Shown here in pieces: positions 1-5,199 of a stretch of DNA of 10,312 nt. Location: contig JAFQNM010000231.1 in NCBI GenBank assembly GCA_017395885.1, positions 1-10,312 on the forward strand, given 5' to 3'. A program made the position numbers and the translations under genes. Source of the stretch: Clostridia bacterium. GTDB lineage: Bacteria > Bacillota > Clostridia > Oscillospirales > CAG-272. Position 1 is the first letter of the stretch, and each line of letters opens with the position of its first letter. The notes beneath the pieces are model-generated. The model saw only the letters and a program-made list of their open reading frames with translations. It was not told the origin of the DNA and made no database searches.

Positions 1-1562
1 GAGTAGATGTAGGGGAAGAGGCTGTTTCTCATGTGAGAGTACTCGCGGATAGCGTCGCAAAGTTCGTCACGGAGGAACCAAGGCTGGTTCCACGTTCTCC
101 AGCCAAGCTGCTGTGTCCAGGGAGTGAGGAAGCCGTAGTGGATGCCCTCAAGGCTTGTTGCCTCCATATCGCAGGTTGCATTGGAGTGACCGGAGAGACC
201 GAAGTTAAGCATTGCAACAACGGTATCGTATCCGCCGCCTGTATCGCCTGCCCAGGAGGATGCATATCTCTGTGTTCCTGCATATACGCAAGGTGTATAA
301 ACGACTGCACGTCTGCCTGTGTGGCCTGCAAAGCCCTCCTGCATCTGCTTTACGTAGATTACGGGATATACGTTATGAACCTCATCGTCGAAGTACTTAC
401 CTGCCCAGAGTCTGTCAGGGTGGTCGTTTACCTGGAAAGCTCCGTCAAGCTTGAAGCAGGATGCGCCGTTATCGCAGAACTTCTTGAGATGCTCAAACCA
501 GGGCTCATCCTTCTTTGTAAGGCCGTCCATATACATGGGGCAGGCAAAATGGGGGTCGAGGATAGATGCGCCCTCGTAGGTATACTCCTTACCGAACTCC
601 TTTGCTCGAACACCGCACTGGCGCTCCTCCTCCCAGAGGAGGTCATAGTTCTGGCAGAGCCAGAGAGAGAACTTAAAGCCCATCTCACGAAGTGCATAGA
701 AGAAGGTCTCGGGGCCGGACTGATTCTCGGGAAGCCAGCCGGGAATATAGAAGCGCTCCTCATCCCACTTCTTATCTATAGACTGGTCGTAGTGCTTTGT
801 CATCCACTGGGGCTCAAGACCTACCATATCGCAGGAGATGTCCTCACGGCGGAAGTTAAGGCAATCGTAAAGCATCTCACGGGCATTTGTCTGCTCGTTG
901 AGAACGAAGGTATAGCCGTATGCAAACTTAGGCATCATGATAGGCTTACCTGCAACACGGCCGTGGAGCTCAAGAATATCTGCAAGCTTGCCGGACTTGG
1001 GTGCGAAGATATAGAAGTCTACTATGCCCTTATGAGCGGAGATGGAGATAAGGTTCTTATCAGCTGCTCCGATATCGAAAACGGATGCGTATGTGCAGTT
1101 GAGAAGCACGCCCCAGCCGTTGGAGGACATAATATAGGGGACAGGACCGTAGGATGCGATGTTTCTGATATCGATACGGGAGACCGTGCCGCGGCGGGCG
1201 ATATGGTCACGGGACTCATCGCCAAGGCCGAAGATACGCTCCTCGTCATCAAGGGAGATGTTAAGTGTGAAGCCCTTGTTCTTGTAAGCCTTGCCCTCAA
1301 AGCCGTCATAGGTGAAGGTGACGGGAGACTTTGTTCCGCTAAGAACCACACTCTCGCCCTGAACGCCGAGAATGAAGCCGCCGCATCTCAGCTCATTGCC
1401 GTCAAAGGCTGCAGTATCACACTCGCCGCTCTCACGAAGAATGTTGTACTTTGAGAGAAGGGTCTCGGGAAATTCGCCGTTTGCGGAAATACGCACACGG
1501 AAGATGCCCTCTTCGATTGCGCGAAGCTCAATGCTCGCTTTTTCTGTTTTGATATTATACAT
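1..1562 (-). CDS. Glycoside hydrolase family 31 (alpha-glucosidase/alpha-xylosidase superfamily), C-terminus cut by window edge
   Basis: Translating the complement from the ATG at 1562-1560 gives 520 uninterrupted codons that run off the left edge. Residues 1 to about 205 look like the N-terminal beta-sandwich of GH31 enzymes, including FGLGDES at 111-117. The catalytic barrel follows, with VGLEPQWM at 247-254, FKLDGA at 370-375 (Asp373 is the candidate nucleophile) and SSWAGDTGGG at 435-444 (Asp440 is the candidate acid/base). Family members hydrolyse alpha-linked glycosides by a retaining mechanism. The substrate cannot be read from this part. No signal peptide is visible, so it is probably cytoplasmic. 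The nearest upstream in-frame stop (TAG, 1580-1578) rules out a longer start at an ATG. The long plus-strand frame over the same bases is a shadow. Family is confident, specificity unknown. Confidence 0.93.
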   Translation of the reverse strand, partial: MYNIKTEKASIELRAIEEGIFRVRISANGEFPETLLSKYNILRESGECDTAAFDGNELRCGGFILGVQGESVVLSGTKSPVTFTYDGFEGKAYKNKGFTLNISLDDEERIFGLGDESRDHIARRGTVSRIDIRNIASYGPVPYIMSSNGWGVLLNCTYASVFDIGAADKNLISISAHKGIVDFYIFAPKSGKLADILELHGRVAGKPIMMPKFAYGYTFVLNEQTNAREMLYDCLNFRREDISCDMVGLEPQWMTKHYDQSIDKKWDEERFYIPGWLPENQSGPETFFYALREMGFKFSLWLCQNYDLLWEEERQCGVRAKEFGKEYTYEGASILDPHFACPMYMDGLTKKDEPWFEHLKKFCDNGASCFKLDGAFQVNDHPDRLWAGKYFDDEVHNVYPVIYVKQMQEGFAGHTGRRAVVYTPCVYAGTQRYASSWAGDTGGGYDTVVAMLNFGLSGHSNATCDMEATSLEGIHYGFLTPWTQQLGWRTWNQPWFLRDELCDAIREYSHMRNSLFPYIY

Positions 1563-1594
1563 TATCGGTAAACGCGGCTATCGCCGCCCTCCTT
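1563..1594 (-). promoter_or_regulatory. Distant ribosome binding site with intervening hairpin before the GH31 gene
   Basis: Read on the minus strand, AAGGAGG (1594-1588) lies 25 nt upstream of the ATG, too far for ordinary use. Directly after it comes GCGGC-GATA-GCCGC, a 5-bp stem with a four-base loop, and then 11 nt to the ATG. If the hairpin folds, the effective spacing falls to about 11 nt. No closer Shine-Dalgarno-like sequence or alternative in-frame ATG is visible. The functional reading is inference. Confidence 0.5.
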
Positions 1595-1614
1595 AAAAAT
1601 ATACGGGGGGTTCT

Positions 1615-1743
1615 CTGCTTTTCTTGAAAGAAAAGCAGCAAAAGAACTTCAAAAAGGGGATATCCTTTTAAAGCTTTCGTCCACCTTTTTCAAAAGGTGG
1701 CAGGTTTTTAGGGCAGCGCCCTAAATCGACCTTTGCAAAGGTC
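1615..1743. repeat. Cluster of five inverted repeats in the intergenic region downstream of the TSCPD gene
   Basis: This gene-free stretch holds successive perfect inverted repeats. They are 1615-1638 (10-bp arms, 4-nt loop), 1652-1669 (AAAAGG/CCTTTT), 1681-1700 (CCACCTTTT, TC, AAAAGGTGG), 1707-1725 (TTTAGGGC, AGC, GCCCTAAA) and 1728-1743 (the 16-nt palindrome GACCTTTGCAAAGGTC). None is followed by a long U tract in the minus-strand transcript, so a simple terminator is unlikely. The arrangement resembles the modular intergenic repeats common in clostridial genomes. The two right-hand hairpins match the right end of the window in layout. No promoter for the GH31 gene is convincing here. Confidence 0.7.
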
Positions 1744-1755
1744 AAAACTCCCCTT

Positions 1756-2004
1756 TCACTCAGCCATAGCCCTTCTCAGTGCTATGGACAGCTGATCTGC
1801 ACAGGAGGTGCTCTTAAAGCCGCAGGTGTTTCCCTCAAGAAGGTCTGCGATCTCCTCTGCATTCTTTCCCTCAACAAGCTTTGAAATAGCCTTCAGGTTT
1901 CCGTTGCAGCCGCCTCTGAAGGAAACGTTTTTAACTATGCCATCCTCCAGCTCAAAGGTGATCTCAGAGGCACAGGTGCCTCTCGTTCTGTATTTATATT
2001 CCAT
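1756..2004 (-). CDS. Small TSCPD-domain protein (TIGR03905-like)
   Basis: This is an 82-residue protein that is almost entirely one TSCPD domain, a cysteine-containing module first noted at the C-terminus of class II ribonucleotide reductases. Visible signatures are GTCASEITFELEDG near the start, FRGGCNGN in the middle and TCGFKSTSCADQLS towards the end. The spaced cysteines suggest metal binding, which is known for related domains but not shown for this stand-alone family. The start at ATG 2004-2002 is chosen because it gives the usual family length of about 80 aa and has AGAAAGG upstream. A longer frame to 2094 would overlap the preceding gene and adds non-family sequence. The ATG lies 13 nt after the stop of the DUF4097 gene, so it is the last visible gene of that operon. 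The cellular role is unknown. Confidence 0.85.
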   Translation of the reverse strand: MEYKYRTRGTCASEITFELEDGIVKNVSFRGGCNGNLKAISKLVEGKNAEEIADLLEGNTCGFKSTSCADQLSIALRRAMAE

Positions 2005-2017
2005 ATTTCTGCCTTTC

Positions 2018-2986
2018 TTATGCCGCCTCGGTATCCTCTGCCGCATCCTCGGTTGCAAAGGTAGTGATATTAACGTAAAGGTCCTCGCCAACAAGCTTTA
2101 AGGCGGAGGGCTCTGCCTCCTCTCCCTCCTCTGGAGGATCCTCATTCGTGTCCTTTTCCGGATAAACGTATTTATCCAGATATCCGGTGCCGTTCACCGT
2201 CAGCTTGCCCTTTGTGGCTATATCCACCGTGTAGGTCTCTGCCAGGGGCTGATATGAAAACGCAACCGTTCCCACGGTTATGTTCATTTCGCAGCTATCG
2301 GAAACAAAGCTCTCGCCCTCAAACTTGGCCCTCTTTGCGTTAACGGTGACCGTATCTGCGCTGACACGGACAAAGCTTATATCCGTTGACACCTCTCCGC
2401 CGGCCTTGATATCAATGGTGCTCTCAGTGGAGATATCGGCAAAGGATATCTTTCCGCTCTCAACGGAAATATGGTAGTCTGTTACGGTGCCTATGGAAGA
2501 AAAGCTCACGTTGCCCTTGGCTATCTTTATATCAAAGGCCTTGACGTACTCCTCCTTGGCAAGATAGATATTTACCGTTTTCTGTTTATCGGCAACAGGG
2601 GGACGGAGAAGAAAACGCAGACCCTTAAAGGATATGCCGCTCTCCCACATACCTGTTATATCCTCCACCTTATCCGTTTCTCTCAGGGTTATCATTGAGT
2701 TGTTGGCCGTATAGCCTGTATTGTTTTCGTTGAAGTTGATGACCTCAACGTAGGAGCTTTCGCTGCCGCCGTATACGTTTACGTTTGCATCGGTGATGCT
2801 GATCTTTATCTTATCCGTTTCACCGTTTTCAAACTTATATGTATAGCCCCTTTCATCTCCGATCTTTGCGGAGTATATCTGCTCTCCGTCCGATGCGCTG
2901 ACGCCAACGCCCACAAGGCAAATGATAACGCCAACGGCAAAAATTATTCCGGAGACTATAAGAAAAACTATAGATCTTTTTTTCAC
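2018..2986 (-). CDS. DUF4097-type beta-strand repeat membrane-anchored protein
   Basis: This 322-aa protein has a short basic N-terminus (MKKR) and one hydrophobic segment at about residues 5-30, followed by a long region of alternating short beta strands rich in V, I, S, T and D. That pattern (for example IKISITDANVNVYGG, DIKIAKGNVSFSS, YHISVESGKISF) is typical of the DUF4097 'putative adhesin' family, predicted to form a beta-helix outside the membrane. The tail near 275-322 is acidic and low in complexity. The start is GTG at 2986-2984, overlapping the TGA of the upstream gene as GTGA, which indicates translational coupling. DUF4097 proteins often follow HAAS/DUF1700 membrane proteins in Firmicutes, which fits the neighbour. 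Molecular function is not established; envelope sensing or adhesion is only a suggestion. Confidence 0.85.
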   Translation of the reverse strand: MKKRSIVFLIVSGIIFAVGVIICLVGVGVSASDGEQIYSAKIGDERGYTYKFENGETDKIKISITDANVNVYGGSESSYVEVINFNENNTGYTANNSMITLRETDKVEDITGMWESGISFKGLRFLLRPPVADKQKTVNIYLAKEEYVKAFDIKIAKGNVSFSSIGTVTDYHISVESGKISFADISTESTIDIKAGGEVSTDISFVRVSADTVTVNAKRAKFEGESFVSDSCEMNITVGTVAFSYQPLAETYTVDIATKGKLTVNGTGYLDKYVYPEKDTNEDPPEEGEEAEPSALKLVGEDLYVNITTFATEDAAEDTEAA

Positions 2987-4047
2987 AGCCCGTTACACTC
3001 CTCTCTGAAGCGCTCCAGCATTGGGCCCACCCTCTTTAAGCAGTAGCCCTCAAAGGTAATGACCTGCTTAAGCACGTAAGGCAGAGCCACCACCGCCAGA
3101 TTAAAGGTGAGTATTCCGAGACACAGGGCCAAGCCGCCGCAGCATATGCCGAGGCCTATCTCATAAAGGCCGATGCCTATATGCCCTGATACTATCTCGA
3201 TGCCGCCGTAGATTATGCCAACCAGAGCAAGGGCGCTGCCCGCAACGGCAAATGCACAAACGAGAAGCAGACAAAGCACCATTGATGCACATACGGTAAC
3301 GATGCCGAGAGCAAATACCGCAAGCACCAGAAGAGCGGCAACAATTGTAACCGGGCTGGTTGCAACGGCAATGCCCCAGAAAAACGCCTTGCCCCTTGAG
3401 GTTAGAACGGTTTTCGGCTTTTCAACGTCGTCTGCCTCTTCCTCCTCCTCGTGGAGGTATATCTCCTGACCGTCCTCATCCTCATCCTCTTCATCTGCAG
3501 GAGGAGCGGTGGGAATATTAACGACGGTCATATCAGATGCAGTATCTGCACCGAGGGCAATATCTGAGGTAACGAGGCCGTCAAAGGTACGGGTATGGCC
3601 GGGGTCCTCCTCGCCCTCCTCAAGCCGGAAGGCCTTTGTTTTCATATGCTCAAGGCCCGGTGATGCAGGGGCTGCACCCACAATCGGTATCTCCTTTGTT
3701 GCGCCGTCCATGGGAGCTGCACCCACAATCGGTATCTCCTTCGTTGCACCGTCCAAGGGAGCTGCACCCACAACGGGTATCTCCTTCGTTGCACCGTCCA
3801 TGGGAGCTGCACCCACAACGGGTATCTCCTTCGTTGCGCTGTCTGTAGCAGGAGCTCCCTCTACCTTTTTGGGAACGGGAACAGCGGCAAAAACGCCTGT
3901 ATCACTTTCTTTCGGCCTCTCAAGGGTCGGGTTTGGCTTTGCCTCAACAGGCTTTCCCTGAAGCTCCTTGTCTCTGATAAGCTCGGCAAGGCTGTCCGAA
4001 AGGTCCTCAAACTCCTCGGCGCCCTGATAGGAGGCGATCTCTCTCAT
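2983..4047 (-). CDS. Multi-pass membrane protein with repetitive disordered linker (HAAS/DUF1700-like architecture)
   Basis: This 354-aa frame starts at ATG 4047-4045. Residues 1-30 are helical and polar. Residues 31-215 are a proline-, threonine- and acid-rich linker with four tandem 15-residue repeats (69-128) and two acidic tracts (185-193, 200-209). Residues 218-330 hold three or four hydrophobic segments separated by glycine-rich turns, followed by a short polar tail. An N-terminal helical domain, linker and membrane block just before DUF4097 recall HAAS/DUF1700 proteins; I see no PadR regulator. The start has no good ribosome binding site. The upstream frame 4051-4170 is in phase and separated only by TAG and one Asp codon, so the native protein may begin at 4170 or 4164 with this as its body. 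The stop overlaps the DUF4097 start. Function unknown. Confidence 0.75.
   Translation of the reverse strand: MREIASYQGAEEFEDLSDSLAELIRDKELQGKPVEAKPNPTLERPKESDTGVFAAVPVPKKVEGAPATDSATKEIPVVGAAPMDGATKEIPVVGAAPLDGATKEIPIVGAAPMDGATKEIPIVGAAPASPGLEHMKTKAFRLEEGEEDPGHTRTFDGLVTSDIALGADTASDMTVVNIPTAPPADEEDEDEDGQEIYLHEEEEEADDVEKPKTVLTSRGKAFFWGIAVATSPVTIVAALLVLAVFALGIVTVCASMVLCLLLVCAFAVAGSALALVGIIYGGIEIVSGHIGIGLYEIGLGICCGGLALCLGILTFNLAVVALPYVLKQVITFEGYCLKRVGPMLERFREECNGL
3664..3843 (-). repeat. Four tandem 45-bp repeats encoding a 15-residue TKEIP motif
   Basis: Four consecutive 45-bp units encode residues 69-128 of the membrane protein, each reading [D][S/G]ATKEIP[V/I]VGAAP[M/L/A]. The units are nearly identical at the DNA level, differing by a handful of substitutions, which points to recent duplication and probable length variation between strains. 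Each unit contributes one T-x-x-I motif to the linker. Confidence 0.92.
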
Positions 4048-4050
4048 ATC

Positions 4051-4170
4051 CTACTCATCAAAAGTTCTGACAAGGCTGACAGCATTCTTGACCGCTATTT
4101 CCTTCGGTATTCCGCGCTTTGTCAGTGATCTTGCAAGCAAGGTTGCAAAGGTCTTTACATCCACAGCCAT
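4051..4170 (-). CDS. 39-codon in-phase upstream piece of the membrane protein, ended by TAG (possible split or readthrough gene)
   Basis: The minus strand from ATG 4170-4168 reads MAVDVKTFATLLARSLTKRG and continues as an amphipathic helical stretch to RTFDE before TAG at 4053-4051. The next codons in the same phase are Asp (4050-4048) and the ATG of the 354-aa gene. A strong AGGAGG lies 2 nt before the ATG and 8 nt before a GTG at 4164-4162, which is therefore the better start; it would give about 37 residues. No such signal precedes the downstream ATG. The two pieces together would form one helical N-terminal domain, as expected for a HAAS-like protein. A nonsense mutation such as GAG to TAG, termination-reinitiation, TAG readthrough or a sequencing error are all possible. 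It could also be a genuine small leader protein. Confidence 0.6.
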   Translation of the reverse strand: MAVDVKTFATLLARSLTKRGIPKEIAVKNAVSLVRTFDE

Positions 4171-4199
4171 GTCCTCCTTTTTAAAATTTTATAAAATTA

Positions 4200-4228
4200 T
4201 GGATTTTTATTTTTGTTTATGGTATACT
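4200..4228 (+). promoter_or_regulatory. Extended -10 promoter for trmB
   Basis: TATACT at 4223-4228 is preceded by TGG, an extended -10 arrangement. The -35 region 17 nt upstream (TGGATT, 4200-4205) is poor, which the extended -10 could offset. Transcription would start near 4235, overlapping the opposite promoter. trmB itself has only a weak purine-rich stretch (AAAGAAAGA) before its ATG. Confidence 0.45.
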
Positions 4229-4244
4229 TTCCGATAGTAACTAC

Positions 4245-4273
4245 ATTTTATCAAAAAGAAAGACGTATTTCAA
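4245..4273 (-). promoter_or_regulatory. Sigma-A promoter for the membrane protein/DUF4097/TSCPD operon
   Basis: On the minus strand TTGAAA (4273-4268) and TAAAAT (4250-4245) are separated by exactly 17 nt. Transcription would begin near 4238, giving a leader of roughly 70 nt before the AGGAGG at 4178-4173. The -35 box abuts the trmB start codon on the other strand. Confidence 0.6.
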
Positions 4274-4274
4274 T

Positions 4275-4994
4275 ATGAGAATGAGAAAAAAACGTCGCTC
4301 AGGCGAAAGACTTTCAGCTTTATCCGCATTATTCATCAATGACGGGCAGTATAAGACAGCCTTCGACGCAGAAAGGCCACTCAGACTTGAGATCGGCTGC
4401 GGCAAGGGCGACTTTATCTGCGCCCTCTCCAAAAAGGAGCCTGACTGCAATTACATAGCCATGGAGCGTGTTGACGACGTTATCGTTGTTGCCGCAGAAA
4501 AGTATGCCTCCTCCAGAGACCTTGGCGCCCTCGACCACCACGGCGGCTGGAGGGCTCCCGACGGCACCGTATACAAAGGCGAGGCCTGGGACATCCCTAT
4601 GGATATGCGAGGCAACGTTAGATTTATGAATTGCGATGCCACTCAGATATGCGAAATATTTGAGGAGGGCTGCCTCGATACCGTTTATGCCAATTTCAGC
4701 GACCCCTGGACTAAAAACGGCTACGCTAACCGCCGCCTTACCCACCCCGAATTTCTGAAAAGATACCTCCGCCTTCTCAAGGCCGGCGGCAGATTCTGCT
4801 TTAAGACCGATAACGTGGAGCTCTTTGAATTCTCACTTGAATCCGTTCAGGCCGAGCCCGGCTTTTGCCTCACCTTCGTCTCCCGGGACCTTCACAGCAG
4901 CGAGCGTGCCGCAGACAATATTATGACGGAATATGAGCGTAACTTCTCTCAGCAGGGCATAAGCATTAATTGCCTCGAGGCCGTCAAGAAATAA
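4275..4994 (+). CDS. trmB: tRNA (guanine-N7-)-methyltransferase TrmB
   Basis: This 239-aa protein transfers a methyl group from S-adenosylmethionine to N7 of guanine 46 in the tRNA variable loop. Family marks are a basic N-terminus (MRMRKKRR), the SAM-binding loop LEIGCGKG at 38-45, the strongly conserved NFSDPW at 140-145 followed by NRRLTHPEFL at 152-161, KTDN at 177-180 and TEYE at 218-221. A stretch at about 83-112 (GGWRAPDGTVYKGEAWDIPM) appears longer than in the Escherichia coli enzyme, as far as I recall the family. The start at 4275 keeps the basic N-terminus; a second ATG two codons later (4281) is possible. It is the only plus-strand gene here and is transcribed away from the membrane protein operon and towards the desulfurase. 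Confidence 0.95.
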   Translation: MRMRKKRRSGERLSALSALFINDGQYKTAFDAERPLRLEIGCGKGDFICALSKKEPDCNYIAMERVDDVIVVAAEKYASSRDLGALDHHGGWRAPDGTVYKGEAWDIPMDMRGNVRFMNCDATQICEIFEEGCLDTVYANFSDPWTKNGYANRRLTHPEFLKRYLRLLKAGGRFCFKTDNVELFEFSLESVQAEPGFCLTFVSRDLHSSERAADNIMTEYERNFSQQGISINCLEAVKK

Positions 4995-5044
4995 GGCTTC
5001 CCCTTGCTTCGGAGCATAAAAATCAAATCACCGCCAACTATCAA

Positions 5045-5129
5045 AAAGAGCTATCCCCCACAAAGGTTTGTGACAACATCTGCAAGATCAGGGTGTTACA
5101 TCACGATCCCTTATGGGGGATAGCTCTTT
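5045..5129. terminator. Bidirectional terminator or structured element between convergent genes
   Basis: AAAGAGCTATCCCCCA at 5045-5060 is perfectly complementary to 5114-5129, a 16-bp stem closing 53 nt of internal sequence. Downstream on the plus strand the stem is followed by GTTTTT, and on the minus strand by TTTTTG, so either transcript would carry U residues after the stem. Its place between the ends of trmB and the desulfurase suits a shared terminator. The interior can form smaller hairpins (CACAAA/TTTGTG at 5059-5072), which is more than a terminator needs. A small RNA or a MITE-like insertion are alternatives. Confidence 0.6.
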
Positions 5130-5199
5130 GTTTTTAAAAAACTTGAAGGCTTTTTGAAAAAGGCTTTGCAAATTTCCCTTCAGTGCTCAAAGGCCAAGA

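Noticed and set aside
33..1454. Plus-strand open frame of 473 codons
   Set aside because: It is antisense to the GH31 gene, is rich in Cys, Leu and Val with no recognisable domain, and the opposite strand has clear catalytic motifs.
1615..1743. CRISPR-like array
   Set aside because: The inverted repeats differ in sequence and there are no regular direct repeats with spacers; no cas gene is present.
2005..2094. N-terminal extension of the TSCPD protein
   Set aside because: It overlaps the end of the DUF4097 gene and would make the protein longer than its family.
3509..3961. Plus-strand frames across the 45-bp repeats
   Set aside because: They are repeat-driven shadows of the membrane protein linker with no start signal.
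5045..5129. Signal recognition particle RNA, 6S RNA or tmRNA
   Set aside because: The conserved GGAA-type SRP loop, the large central bubble of 6S RNA and the tRNA-like ends of tmRNA are not visible.
5150..5162. Short A/T inverted repeat CTTTTT-G-AAAAAG, and its TTTTGAAAAAGG match with 1681-1700
   Set aside because: The stem is weak and the shared string is low in complexity, so a match by chance is plausible; not strong enough to call another terminator or repeat copy.
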